Source: Solirubrobacter ginsenosidimutans (GTDB taxonomy: Bacteria > Actinomycetota > Thermoleophilia > Solirubrobacterales > Solirubrobacteraceae). From it: a stretch of DNA of 64,000 nucleotides. This document shows positions 45,237-53,998 of this stretch, in pieces (position 1 is the first letter of the stretch; each line of letters opens with the position of its first letter). Below the pieces are notes generated by a model. It saw only the letters and a program-made list of their open reading frames with translations, searched no databases and was not told where the DNA came from. Position numbers and translations under genes: made by a program. The DNA lies in assembly GCF_027587205.1 (NCBI RefSeq), contig NZ_JAPDOD010000024.1, positions 1-64,000 on the forward strand, read 5' to 3'.

Positions 45237-46219
45237 ACTTCGATCTGACCGAAGACCAGCGCGACATCCGTCGCACGGCGCGCGACTTCCTCGCGGCCCG
45301 CTACACCCCCGAGCAGATCCGCGCGATCGCGCTCGACGGCCAGAGCGACCCCTACTGGGACGACATCGTCGAACTGGGCTGGCTCGACGTCGCCGAGCTT
45401 GGGATCGTCGAGCTCGCCGTACTGGCCGAGGAGCTCGGCTACGCGCTCGCGCCTTCGCCGCTGGCCGCGCAGTGGGCCGCGCAGCTGCTGTATCCGGGTC
45501 TCGAGGGTCGCGGGACGGTCGCGATGTGGGACGCCGACGGTGGCGCCGATCCCGAGACGCCCACGCTCTCCGTCGCCGACGGAAAGCTCACGGGCGTGAA
45601 GATCGCGGTCCCGAACGCCGACGTGGCCGACACGATCGTCGTCACCGCCGAGGGCGGCCGGCACTTCGCGGTCGCGGCCGCCGATGCCGTGATCGAGCCC
45701 GCCCGCGCGCTGGACACCACCCGCCCGTTGTTCACCGTCCGCTTCGACGGTGCCCCGGGTAGCGAGATCGAGGGTGACCACTTCGGCCGCGCCTGGCACG
45801 CGATCGCGGTGATGGCCGCCGCCGAGTCGGTGGGCGTCGCCGCGCGGGTCACGGCCACCACGGTCGAGTACGCCAAGGAGCGCAAGCAGTTCGGCCGGGC
45901 GATCGGCTCCTACCAGGCCGTCTCCCACGCCTGCGCGCAGATGTTCCTCGAGACCGAGGGCGCCCGCTCGGTCACGCTCTGGGCCGCCTGGGCGCTCGAC
46001 CACGACCCGGAGATGGCCTTCATGGCCGCCAACTGCGCCAAGGCCTACGCCTCCGACGCGGCGGTCAACGTCGCCCGCTCCTCACTCCAGGTCCACGGCG
46101 GCATCGGCTTCACCTGGGAGCACGACCTCCACCTCTACCTCAAGCGCGCGGAGGCGAACGCCCACGCGTTCGGGGACGCGGGCTGGCACCGCGAGCAGGT
46201 CGCCGCCGCTTTGCTTTAG
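45233..46219 (+). CDS. Acyl-CoA dehydrogenase, small partner
   Basis: 328 residues, shorter than a typical ~380-residue enzyme and with a reduced middle domain. The N-terminal helix DLTEDQRDIRRTARDFLAAR and the C-terminal YAKERKQFGRAIGSYQAVSH, SSLQVHGGIGFTWEHDLHLY are conserved. Residues of the usual FAD/substrate loop (ESGSDL-type) are missing. It is coupled to the preceding gene by ATGA, so it probably acts as the non-identical subunit of an alpha2beta2 complex. Confidence 0.9.
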   Translation: MNFDLTEDQRDIRRTARDFLAARYTPEQIRAIALDGQSDPYWDDIVELGWLDVAELGIVELAVLAEELGYALAPSPLAAQWAAQLLYPGLEGRGTVAMWDADGGADPETPTLSVADGKLTGVKIAVPNADVADTIVVTAEGGRHFAVAAADAVIEPARALDTTRPLFTVRFDGAPGSEIEGDHFGRAWHAIAVMAAAESVGVAARVTATTVEYAKERKQFGRAIGSYQAVSHACAQMFLETEGARSVTLWAAWALDHDPEMAFMAANCAKAYASDAAVNVARSSLQVHGGIGFTWEHDLHLYLKRAEANAHAFGDAGWHREQVAAALL

Positions 46220-46269
46220 CCATTTGTCGCGGTCCGATTCCGGACGGAGGGCAGTAGGTTGGCGGGGCT

Positions 46270-48696
46270 ATGCGAATTGCTGCGTTGGTCCTGACTACAT
46301 TCGTCGTGCTGCCCGCATCCGCCGGCGCCGCCTCCGAGTGCGACAAGGAAGGCGAGTTCTACCGCGACCTGTGCCGGAGTGAGCGTCCGCTGGTGTCGAT
46401 CCAGATGTCCGCCGCCTCACCACGGGCGGGCTCGATCGTCAAGCTCACGGCGAGCAGTGACGGGCGCAGGGTGACCTACGCGTGGGACCTCGACGGCGAC
46501 GGCACGTTCGACGACGCCGTCGGCGTGAAGGCCGAGCAGATCTACACCAGCGGGACACGCACCGTCGGGGTGCGGGCGACCGATGCCTTCGGCCGCACCA
46601 GCGCGGAGACGCGCACGTTCCTCGTCCACGACTTCAACGCACGCCCGACGGTCGAGCTCGACCTCGGCTCCGGTGTTGCGACGGTCGGGCAGTCCCAGAC
46701 CATTCGCGTCACCGCCGCCGACCCGGACGGTCCCGCTCCGCGGGTCGACGTCGACCGCGACGGCAACGGCAGCTTCGAGACCCTCCTGATCCCCAACAGA
46801 TCGACGATCGAGACGACGGCCTTGACGGCGGGCGCCGTCGTGATCGCGGCGCGCGCGACCGACGAGGCGGGTGCGACAACGGTGGCCACTGCGCCGCTGC
46901 AGGCGTTCGTGCCGACACCGGGTCTCGGTGTGCGCGTGACGGCGAACGACCCGAATCGTCCTGTCGTCGCCGGCGAGCTGGTCGATGTGCAAGCCGTGGT
47001 CACCGATCTCGACGCCGTGAAATACGAGTTCGACTACGACGGCGACGGCACGTTCGAGGACGACAGGCGTCTCGGCTGGCGCATCGCGAAGGCCTTTACG
47101 GTGGGAGAGCACGAGGTGGGCGTGCGCGTGACCGACCGCTCCGGGGTGAAGCGGACCGCCCGGACGTCGTTCCTCGCGGTCGCGTCCGCGGACTCGGCGA
47201 CGCCGTCGCTGCGGCTCGAGCAGGTCCCGCGCGCGTACACGGGCGTGCCGATCGACCTGCGAGCGAAGGCCTTCACCGCCGGCGAGGGGTTCAGGGTCGA
47301 CTGGGACGCGGACGGCGACGGCGCGTTCGACGACACGTTCACCTCGGCGGGCACGATCACCGATGCGCGCGGCACGTTCACGTACACGGCGCCCGGGACC
47401 TACGACGTGCGCGCGAAGGTGACGAACGCCAGCGGCGTGTCGCGGGTGGACCACACCGCGATCACGGTCACGGACTCGCCCGCGGCCGGGCCGGGCTTCG
47501 GCGCGCTGACGCTCTCGCCGCCGCGGCCGGCGGGCCAGGAATGGATCCTCGACGCGCGGTCGCAGCCGGGCTCGACGCTCACCTTCGATCTCGACGGCGA
47601 CGGGCAGTTCGACGACGTTCCGGCGCACGACCAGTACGGCTACCGCTGGGCGTTCGCCACGCCGGTGGCGATCGCGGTCAAGGCGACCGACGCCGCCGGC
47701 AGGTCCACCGTCCGCACGCAGGAGGTCGAGCCCTTGCCCGGCAACGTCGGGCCGCAGGCGAACCTGATGTTCCTGCCGCAGGTCTTCCCGACGCCGGAGC
47801 AGATCGGTGAGCCGCGGCTGCTCGCCGGGCGGCCCACGACCGTGCTCTACGAGTTGCTCCACGTGGGCGAGCCCTGCTGCACGGCCACCTGGGACACCGA
47901 CGGCGATGGGGACTACGACGACGCGACCGGCGCGTTCGGAGCATTCACGCCGCAGGCGCGCGAGTACACGCTCGGCTTGCGCGTCGAGGACGACCTGGGC
48001 GGCGTCGGTACCGTGCGCGACACGTTCTCGGTCGGCACGCTTCCGCCGAAGGTGGCGGTCGACATCGCGCCGAACCTGAAGACCGCGACCGCCACCGCGT
48101 CGGATCCGGACGGGGCTCTCTCGGGTCCGCTCGAGTGGGACCTCGACAACGACGGCGTCTTCGACGACGCGACGGGCGACACGGTCCCACTGAGCCCCAC
48201 TGCCTACCTCGTCGGGGTCCGGGCCGCCGACGCCGGCGGCGACATCGGCATCGACTACGCGCAGGTGCAGCATGCGGTCTGCACGTGCGAACCGCCGGAG
48301 GCTACGCCTACGCCCACTCCCACGCCCGACCCGACCTCCGGGCCGATCGAGAATCCCCCGCCTCCGAAGCCGCTGCGGCTGAACGCACGGTTCGCCACCC
48401 CGCGCCTCGGCGCGCTCCTCGCCCGTGGGCTCACGGTCAGGCCGGGGTGCGAGATCCGCTGCCGCGCGACGGTCGCGATCGAGGTGGACAAGCGGACGGC
48501 GAAGAAGCTCAAGCTGCGCTCGACCGAGCTCGGCCATGCGGGCGGGACCGGCACGACGATCACCGTCAAGCTCAACGCCAAGGCGCGCAAGGCGCTCGCC
48601 AAGGTGCGCTCGGTCAGGTTCAGGGTCGCGGTCGTCGCGACCGGCGCGGACGGACGGATCGGCACCGCCAACCGCACGCTGACCGTGAAGCGTTAA
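46270..48696 (+). CDS. Large secreted PKD-like repeat protein
   Basis: 808 residues. Signal peptide MRIAALVLTTFVVLPASAGA. Seven repeats of about 85-95 residues each carry a W/F-D-x-D-x-D-G-x-F-D-D-like motif (near residues 72, 160, 254, 345, 439, 541 and 623), typical of Ca2+-stabilised PKD/cadherin-like surface domains. A Pro/Thr linker (~678-700) leads to the Lys/Arg-rich C-terminal domain also seen in other secreted proteins of this window. Likely a surface adhesin or matrix protein. The TAA overlaps that of the convergent LCP gene (TTAA). Confidence 0.87.
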   Translation: MRIAALVLTTFVVLPASAGAASECDKEGEFYRDLCRSERPLVSIQMSAASPRAGSIVKLTASSDGRRVTYAWDLDGDGTFDDAVGVKAEQIYTSGTRTVGVRATDAFGRTSAETRTFLVHDFNARPTVELDLGSGVATVGQSQTIRVTAADPDGPAPRVDVDRDGNGSFETLLIPNRSTIETTALTAGAVVIAARATDEAGATTVATAPLQAFVPTPGLGVRVTANDPNRPVVAGELVDVQAVVTDLDAVKYEFDYDGDGTFEDDRRLGWRIAKAFTVGEHEVGVRVTDRSGVKRTARTSFLAVASADSATPSLRLEQVPRAYTGVPIDLRAKAFTAGEGFRVDWDADGDGAFDDTFTSAGTITDARGTFTYTAPGTYDVRAKVTNASGVSRVDHTAITVTDSPAAGPGFGALTLSPPRPAGQEWILDARSQPGSTLTFDLDGDGQFDDVPAHDQYGYRWAFATPVAIAVKATDAAGRSTVRTQEVEPLPGNVGPQANLMFLPQVFPTPEQIGEPRLLAGRPTTVLYELLHVGEPCCTATWDTDGDGDYDDATGAFGAFTPQAREYTLGLRVEDDLGGVGTVRDTFSVGTLPPKVAVDIAPNLKTATATASDPDGALSGPLEWDLDNDGVFDDATGDTVPLSPTAYLVGVRAADAGGDIGIDYAQVQHAVCTCEPPEATPTPTPTPDPTSGPIENPPPPKPLRLNARFATPRLGALLARGLTVRPGCEIRCRATVAIEVDKRTAKKLKLRSTELGHAGGTGTTITVKLNAKARKALAKVRSVRFRVAVVATGADGRIGTANRTLTVKR

Positions 48697-49823
48697 CCGG
48701 CGAGGAAGCGGTCGACGGCCGCGCGCTTGCTCGCGTCGTCGACCGTGAGCCCGGCGCCGCCGTCGGGCAGGGTCAGCGTGCCCGTGGGCTTCAGGACCGT
48801 CGGCTTGGCGGTGCCGGCGGAGAGCTCCGCGCCGACCAGGCCGAGCAGTGACGGGCCGGACATGTCGGACCGGATCGCCTTTGGCGCCGCCCACGAGACC
48901 CAGGGGAGGCGCACGAAGGTCTCGAAGGAGCTGACCTTGTCCTTGATCGACCCGAGGATCTTCTGCTGGCGGCGCGCGCGGGTGAGGTCGGATTCCTTCG
49001 GGTTGCAGTCGTTGTGGCGGGTGCGGGCGAGCGCGAGGGCCTGCTTGCCGTTGATCTCCTGCTCGCCGGATTTCAGGCGCAGCGTGTAGCCGCCGTTCTT
49101 GAAGCCGCCGTTGAGCTTGGAGACGACGCAGCCCCCGCGGTAGGTCACGCCGCCGAGCGCGTCGATCAGCTGCGGGAAGTTCTCGAAGTTGACCTCGACC
49201 AGGTGGTTGACCTGGATGCCGGTGAACGCCTCGACCGTGCGGATCGCCAGCGCGGGGCCGCCGATCGCGTACGCGGCGTTGATCTTGTTCTGGCCGCTGC
49301 CGGGGATGTTGACCACGGTGTCGCGCGGAATGCTCAGCGTCGCGTTGTGGCCGCCGCCGATCCGCAGGAGCAGGATGCTGTCCGAGCGGCTCGGCTGGCC
49401 GATCTTCTGCGCGCCGGGCTCCTTGGAGCCCTTGGTGCGCGCGTCGGAGCCGAGGACGAGGATCGTGTTGGGTGACGTGAGCGGGTAGCCCGCGCCGCCG
49501 AGCTCGTTGTCCGCGGCGTCGGAGACCTTCGACGACTGCACCTGCGCGGAGACGAGGAACAGCACGAGCGAGATCGCCAGCCATGCGACGAGGGCGACGA
49601 TCAGCCAGCGCAGGACCCGCCACGGGCTGATCCGCGGGCGCCGGCGGTGCCGACGGCCGGGCTTGGGCGCGCGCCCCGGTTGCGGCGGCGTCTCCTCGTA
49701 GCCCTGCGGGGTGTCGCGCTGCATCTCGCGCAGCCCGCCGTCGTCGCGGTTGCGGCTCAGGAACCGGGGCTTCGCGCGGTAGAGCGTGTACTCGGGTTGT
49801 TCGTCGTCGCGAGAGTCAGCCAT
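48693..49823 (-). CDS. LytR-CpsA-Psr (LCP) family protein
   Basis: 376 residues. A long basic cytoplasmic N-terminus (RAPKPGRRHRRRPRISPW), one membrane segment (VLRWLIVALVAWLAISLVLF, ~70-89) and the extracellular LCP domain: LVLGSDARTKG, SRSDSILLLRIGGGHNATL, SIPRDTVVNIPGSGQNKINA, FENFPQLIDALGGV, ALARTRHNDCNPKESDLTRA. LCP enzymes attach teichoic-acid- or arabinogalactan-like polymers to peptidoglycan. Arg residues for pyrophosphate lipid binding are present. Confidence 0.95.
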   Translation of the reverse strand: MADSRDDEQPEYTLYRAKPRFLSRNRDDGGLREMQRDTPQGYEETPPQPGRAPKPGRRHRRRPRISPWRVLRWLIVALVAWLAISLVLFLVSAQVQSSKVSDAADNELGGAGYPLTSPNTILVLGSDARTKGSKEPGAQKIGQPSRSDSILLLRIGGGHNATLSIPRDTVVNIPGSGQNKINAAYAIGGPALAIRTVEAFTGIQVNHLVEVNFENFPQLIDALGGVTYRGGCVVSKLNGGFKNGGYTLRLKSGEQEINGKQALALARTRHNDCNPKESDLTRARRQQKILGSIKDKVSSFETFVRLPWVSWAAPKAIRSDMSGPSLLGLVGAELSAGTAKPTVLKPTGTLTLPDGGAGLTVDDASKRAAVDRFLAG

Positions 49824-49833
49824 GGCGGATCGG

Positions 49834-49839
49834 TAAGGT
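49834..49839 (+). promoter_or_regulatory. -10 element (TAAGGT) of the ROK kinase gene
   Basis: TAAGGT ends 6 bases before ATG 49846 in the 22-base gap to the divergent LCP gene; no Shine-Dalgarno. Confidence 0.45.
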
Positions 49840-49845
49840 GGCGCG

Positions 49846-50841
49846 ATGGCCGAGGGCTACGTCATCGGCGTCGACCTTGGCGGCACGAAGCTGCTTGCAG
49901 GAGCGGTCGGCGCGGATCTGTCAGTGATTCACCGTACCAACCGATTGGTCTACGGCCTCTCGCAGGATGAACTCGTGCAGATGATCGCCGACGCGATGGA
50001 GGAGATCCGCGTCGCGATCGGCGCGCCGATCGAGGCGATCGGCTTCGGCATCCCGTGCACGTTCGATTCCCGCACCGGCATGGCGGTCCAGGCGGTCAAC
50101 GTCCCGCTCAAGGACATCGCGTTCGCGGACGTGATGACCGAGCGGCTGGGCATCCCCGTCGTGGTCGACAACGACGCCAACTGCCACACCGTGTGCGAGT
50201 CGCGCCTGGGCATCGCGCAGGGCGCGACCGACGTGACGCTGCTGACGCTCGGCACCGGGATCGGCGGCGGCCTGCTGCTGCGCGGGGAGATCTACCGCGG
50301 GTGGATCAACGGCGGCGCCGAGATGGGGCACATGGTCGTCGAGATGAACGGCCGCCCGTGCCAGGGCAATTGCCCGAACTGGGGCTGCCTGGAGTCGGTC
50401 GCGTCCGGCTCCGCGCTGGTGCGCGAGGCCTCATTGGCGGTCGCCCGGCGGCCCGACACGGCCTTGGGCCAGGCGCTGGAAGAGGGCCGCGAGCTCACCG
50501 GCCCGCTGATCACCGAGCTGGCCACGGGCGGCGATCCGGTGGCGCGGGGCGCGATCGAGACCATCGGCCGCGCGCTCGGCGTCGGCATCACCAACCTCGT
50601 CAACATCTTCAACCCGCAGGTCGTCGTGATCGGCGGGGGCGTGATCGCGGCCGGCGAGCTGCTGCTGGCCCCGGCGCGCGAGGTGATGATGGAGCGCGCA
50701 CTGGCGCCCGGGAAGGACGTCGTGCGCGTCGAGGCCGCGCGCTTCGGGCCCGAGGCGGGGATGATCGGCGCGGGCCTGCTGGCGCGCGACATGCTCGACG
50801 GGATCGTCACCGGCGCCATCGAAGCGCGACCGCCGACATGA
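49846..50841 (+). CDS. glkA: ROK family glucokinase
   Basis: 331 residues. ATP motif IGVDLGGTKLLAGAVG, substrate Asp in VVDNDANCHTVCESR, LGTGIGGGLLLRG, and the ROK zinc motif GHMVVEMNGRPCQGNCPNWG followed by CLES. These match glucokinases of the ROK type that phosphorylate glucose. The zinc motif has an extra Cys (CQGNC). The stop overlaps rsmI (ATGA). Confidence 0.92.
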   Translation: MAEGYVIGVDLGGTKLLAGAVGADLSVIHRTNRLVYGLSQDELVQMIADAMEEIRVAIGAPIEAIGFGIPCTFDSRTGMAVQAVNVPLKDIAFADVMTERLGIPVVVDNDANCHTVCESRLGIAQGATDVTLLTLGTGIGGGLLLRGEIYRGWINGGAEMGHMVVEMNGRPCQGNCPNWGCLESVASGSALVREASLAVARRPDTALGQALEEGRELTGPLITELATGGDPVARGAIETIGRALGVGITNLVNIFNPQVVVIGGGVIAAGELLLAPAREVMMERALAPGKDVVRVEAARFGPEAGMIGAGLLARDMLDGIVTGAIEARPPT

Positions 50842-51698
50842 CAGAGCCGATGGGCTCGTCGCCGGAGCCATCGGCCCCGGCACGGCCACGCGGAGCAGAT
50901 GGTCGTCTGGTCGTCTGCCCGACGCCGATCGGGAACCTCGAGGACGTCACGTTGCGGGTGTTGGCCGCGCTGCGCGAGGCCGACGTGGTGGCGTGCGAGG
51001 ACACCCGCCACACCCGCGTCCTGCTCGACCGCTACGGCGTCTCGGCCAAGCTCGTCAGCTACCACGAGCACAACGAGCGCGCGCGGGCGGCCGAGCTGGT
51101 CGAGCAGATGCTCGCGGGCGCGGTCGTCGCGCTGGTCAGCGACGCGGGCATGCCGCTGGTCTCCGACCCCGGGTTTCCGCTGGTTCAGGGCTGCGTCGCC
51201 GCGGGTCTGGCGGTCGAGGTCCTGCCCGGCCCGTCGAGCGCCCTGACGGCGCTGGTCGCCAGCGCGCTGCCGTCCGACGTCTGGCGCTTCGCGGGCTTTC
51301 TCCCACGCAAGCGCGGCGCCTTGGAGGCGGTCCTGATGACGCCCGAGACGCTCGTGGCCTTCGAGTCCCCGCGCCGGATCGGCGCCTCGCTCGCGGTGCT
51401 GGCAGAACTGGACCCGCAGCGCCCGGTCGCGGTCTGCCGCGAGCTGACGAAGATCCACGAGGAGATCGTGCGCGGCACGGCCTCCGAGCTCGCCGCCAAG
51501 TACGCGGCCGAGGACGCGCGCGGCGAGATCGTGGTCGTCATCGGCGGCGCACCCGCACCCACCGGCCTCGACCCGGCAGCCGTGGAGGCCGTGCGCACGC
51601 TGGTGGAGGCGGGCGCACGGGCCAAGACCGCGGCGAAGGTGGTCGCGGAGCTCACGGGCGCCCCCGCGAACGCGCTCTACCGCGAAGTCGCCACCTAA
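50838..51698 (+). CDS. rsmI: 16S rRNA (cytidine(1402)-2'-O)-methyltransferase
   Basis: 286 residues of the tetrapyrrole-methylase fold. Motifs LVVCPTPIGNLEDVTLRVLA, VVACEDTRHTRVLLDRYGV, SYHEHNERARA, ALVSDAGMPLVSDPGFPLV and GEIVVVIGGAP match RsmI. It modifies C1402 of 16S rRNA in the decoding centre. Coupled to the kinase gene by a 4-base overlap; its TAA lies in the first unit of REP-like element B. Confidence 0.96.
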   Translation: MTEPMGSSPEPSAPARPRGADGRLVVCPTPIGNLEDVTLRVLAALREADVVACEDTRHTRVLLDRYGVSAKLVSYHEHNERARAAELVEQMLAGAVVALVSDAGMPLVSDPGFPLVQGCVAAGLAVEVLPGPSSALTALVASALPSDVWRFAGFLPRKRGALEAVLMTPETLVAFESPRRIGASLAVLAELDPQRPVAVCRELTKIHEEIVRGTASELAAKYAAEDARGEIVVVIGGAPAPTGLDPAAVEAVRTLVEAGARAKTAAKVVAELTGAPANALYREVAT

Positions 51699-51845
51699 AC
51701 CCCACCTAAGGGGTCTAAACCCCACCTAAGGGGTCTGGCCCCTTATCTCGCCCTTAGGTTGGGCTACGGTCGGGAAACGGCGTTGCGGGGCCAAACGCGA
51801 CCTAAAGGGAACCTAAGGGGTCTGGCCCCTTAGGTGCGCTTTACC
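51695..51845. repeat. REP-like composite inverted-repeat element B
   Basis: Begins with a 20-bp unit in exact tandem (51695-51714 and 51715-51734, CTAAACCCCACCTAAGGGGT), followed by hairpin cores AAGGGG-TCTGG-CCCCTT at 51728-51744 and again at ~51815-51832. The segment CCTAAAGGGAACCTAAGG matches element A in the opposite orientation. Located between convergent genes; it supplies the stop region of both rsmI and the copper oxidase. Confidence 0.8.
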
Positions 51846-52753
51846 TGGTAGGTACCGACCATCCCCGCCGCCATGTGGGTCTCGACGTGGCAGTGGTAGA
51901 GCCAGGTGCCGGGGTCCTGCTCGCGCCAGCGCACGCGCAGCGACTCCGCCGGGCCGACGGTCGCGGTGTCGATCGGGACGCCGTTCGGGTCGCGCCAACG
52001 GTGGCCGTGGACGTGGAAGGTGTGGTGCTCGGAGCCCATCGCCATCACGTCCCACTGCACGAGGTCACCCACGCGCGAGTGGAACACCGGCGTGTTGCCC
52101 ACGAACGCCCGCCCGTCGATCGCCTGGAACTTGCCCATCGGCGAGAACACGACGACGTACTCGCGGTCCGGGGCGCGTTCGTGCTTGCCGAGGATCGAGA
52201 GCATCCCGAACATGCCGCCGTCGATCGAGGCCTCCATCTCCGGTCCGTGGTCGTGGTAGGGCCACGCGCCCGCGGAGTCGTCGCCGGCCGTGAGCTTGTA
52301 GGTCCAGGTCTGGCCGGGCTTGACGTCGGCGTCCTTGCCCGAGTAGCCCGGGAGGTACGCGCCGTCGGAACTGGGCTTGTACTCGACGCCGTGGAAGTGC
52401 ATCGAGTGCGGCCGGTTGAAGGCGGTGTCGAGGTTCTTGAAGTGGATGCGCAGCTTGTCGCCGACGCGGGCCTTGATCAGCGGCCCCGGCATCAGGTCCG
52501 AGTTGCCCGAGCCCGCCGGCACGTTGGCGATCGGCGTGCGCCACTGCTTCGTGTAACGCCGGTAGACCGTGGTCCCGAAGACCGTCTCGGCCGGCGTGTA
52601 CTCCATCCCCATGATCGCGTCGTGGCCGTTGGGGACGATGTTGAAGGTCACCGGCACCGCGGCGACCCAGTACTCACGGGTGGCCGCGGACGCCGACGGG
52701 GCGGCGAGCACGCTCGCCGCCCCGAGAAGCACAACGGTTGTCAGTCGTCTCAC
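51830..52753 (-). CDS. Two-domain multicopper oxidase (small laccase-like)
   Basis: 307 residues from a GTG that overlaps the upstream stop (GTGA). Signal peptide MRRLTTVVLLGAASVLAAPS. Copper motifs: H116, H119, H121 (HSMHFHG), H167/H169 (YHDHG), H244/H247/H249 (HTFHVHGH), and HCHVETHMAAGM with C288, H293, M298 of the type-1 site in domain 2. Length and motif order fit trimeric two-domain laccases. Oxidises phenols or metals at the cell surface with O2; the substrate is unknown. Confidence 0.92.
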   Translation of the reverse strand: MRRLTTVVLLGAASVLAAPSASAATREYWVAAVPVTFNIVPNGHDAIMGMEYTPAETVFGTTVYRRYTKQWRTPIANVPAGSGNSDLMPGPLIKARVGDKLRIHFKNLDTAFNRPHSMHFHGVEYKPSSDGAYLPGYSGKDADVKPGQTWTYKLTAGDDSAGAWPYHDHGPEMEASIDGGMFGMLSILGKHERAPDREYVVVFSPMGKFQAIDGRAFVGNTPVFHSRVGDLVQWDVMAMGSEHHTFHVHGHRWRDPNGVPIDTATVGPAESLRVRWREQDPGTWLYHCHVETHMAAGMVGTYQVKRT

Positions 52754-53808
52754 TGGACGACGACGGTACCGCTCATGAACGGGTGGATCAGGCAGTAGAA
52801 CTTGTAGGAACCGGGGGTATCGAACTTGACGCTCGAGGATTCCGGCAGCGGCGTGGCGCTCGCGACGTCGAGTGCGCCTGAGTTCCAGAACCCGTTGCCG
52901 TGCAGTGTCGGGTTGACGGCGACCGGGGTGACATCGGACGGGTAGACGCCCTTCGGGTCGATCGCGGGTGATTCGAACGAGGCCGCGATCCCGCCGAGGT
53001 ACGACGCCGGATCCTCGATGTTGCCAGGACCGAACGTGGCCGTGTGGGCCTCGTAGCTGCCCTTGGTCATCTGGAACTTCACGGTCGTACCGGCGGCGAC
53101 GGTCAGGCTCGCAGGCGCCATGCCGAAGTACTCGACGCCGCCCTTGCCGGCCACGCCGAGGTCGATCGTGTTCGCGCCCGGGTTGGTGTCCGCGAGGCCC
53201 TTGGCGGCCTTCAGCGCCGCGTCGGCCTGCTTCTTGACCGCGGCGGCGTCCTGTTTGGCGGTCGGGATCGTGGCGCCCTTCTTGGCGACCGTGACGCTCG
53301 CCGCCATGCCCGGATGCAGGTCGCAGTAGACCTTGTAGGTGCCGGCCTTGGTGAACTTGACCGTCATCGGCTTGGGCTTGTCGCCGGTGGGGAGGCCGGA
53401 CTCGACTTGCTTGGAGCCGTTGTAGCTGAACTTCTTGCCGTAGGCGGATTTCGCGAAGGCCGGGTTGAGGCTCAGGTTGTCCTGGCCGTTGAACCAGAAC
53501 GCCGCGCCCGCGGCGTCGGTCACGCCCGCGGCCTTGGAGCCGGTGGGGAGGATGAACGGCAGCGCGCCGTCACCCTTCTTCGGCAGGTTGATCGTGTGGA
53601 ACCCGGCCGGGACGAAGGACACGGAGTCGCCGACGTTGACGGTCAGCTTGCTCGGGAAGAACGCGTTGGCGGTCGTCGTCTGACCGAGCTTCTTGGCGGT
53701 CGCGACGGGCGGCCCCACGTACATCTCTTTGGTCTTCGCCTGCGCGGCGGCAGGTACGAGGACTGCGACAGCAGCGCTGGCGAGGGCCGCCGTTCGGAAC
53801 GAAATCAT
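52750..53808 (-). CDS. Secreted protein with two cupredoxin domains
   Basis: 352 residues from ATG 53808 with AAAGGAG 6 bases upstream. Signal peptide MISFRTAALASAAVAVLVPA. Two plastocyanin/azurin-like domains each end in a type-1 copper cluster: KVYCDLHPGMAA (~residue 195) and KFYCLIHPFMSG (~345), with His ligands in GFHTINLPK and YEAHTATFGP. A Lys/Ala helix (AKQDAAAVKKQADAALKAAK) links them. Overlap with the oxidase gene suggests it delivers electrons or copper to it. Confidence 0.9.
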   Translation of the reverse strand: MISFRTAALASAAVAVLVPAAAQAKTKEMYVGPPVATAKKLGQTTTANAFFPSKLTVNVGDSVSFVPAGFHTINLPKKGDGALPFILPTGSKAAGVTDAAGAAFWFNGQDNLSLNPAFAKSAYGKKFSYNGSKQVESGLPTGDKPKPMTVKFTKAGTYKVYCDLHPGMAASVTVAKKGATIPTAKQDAAAVKKQADAALKAAKGLADTNPGANTIDLGVAGKGGVEYFGMAPASLTVAAGTTVKFQMTKGSYEAHTATFGPGNIEDPASYLGGIAASFESPAIDPKGVYPSDVTPVAVNPTLHGNGFWNSGALDVASATPLPESSSVKFDTPGSYKFYCLIHPFMSGTVVVQ

Positions 53809-53998
53809 TAGCGCTCCTTTAAGGGGTGTAGCGCAATCCAACCCGCAGCGCGGAGTCGATGTCAAGCGCTCGGGGGAACTGTGTGGGGGATACGAGGGCC
53901 CCGGTACGGCTACCTCCCGTGACCGGTTCGGACACCTCTCCCCATTCGTCGCGGAAACTCCCTCGCCACGACGGACCGGTATCGGGATAGTCGCGGTG

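Noticed and set aside
46417..49623. A >1000-codon minus-strand open frame across the PKD and LCP genes
   Set aside because: Shadow frame caused by high GC; both sense genes have signal peptides or domains and this one has none.
51830..52753. Copper nitrite reductase
   Set aside because: The type-1 Cys (C288) is in the second domain with the HCH motif, as in two-domain laccases, not in domain 1 as in NirK.
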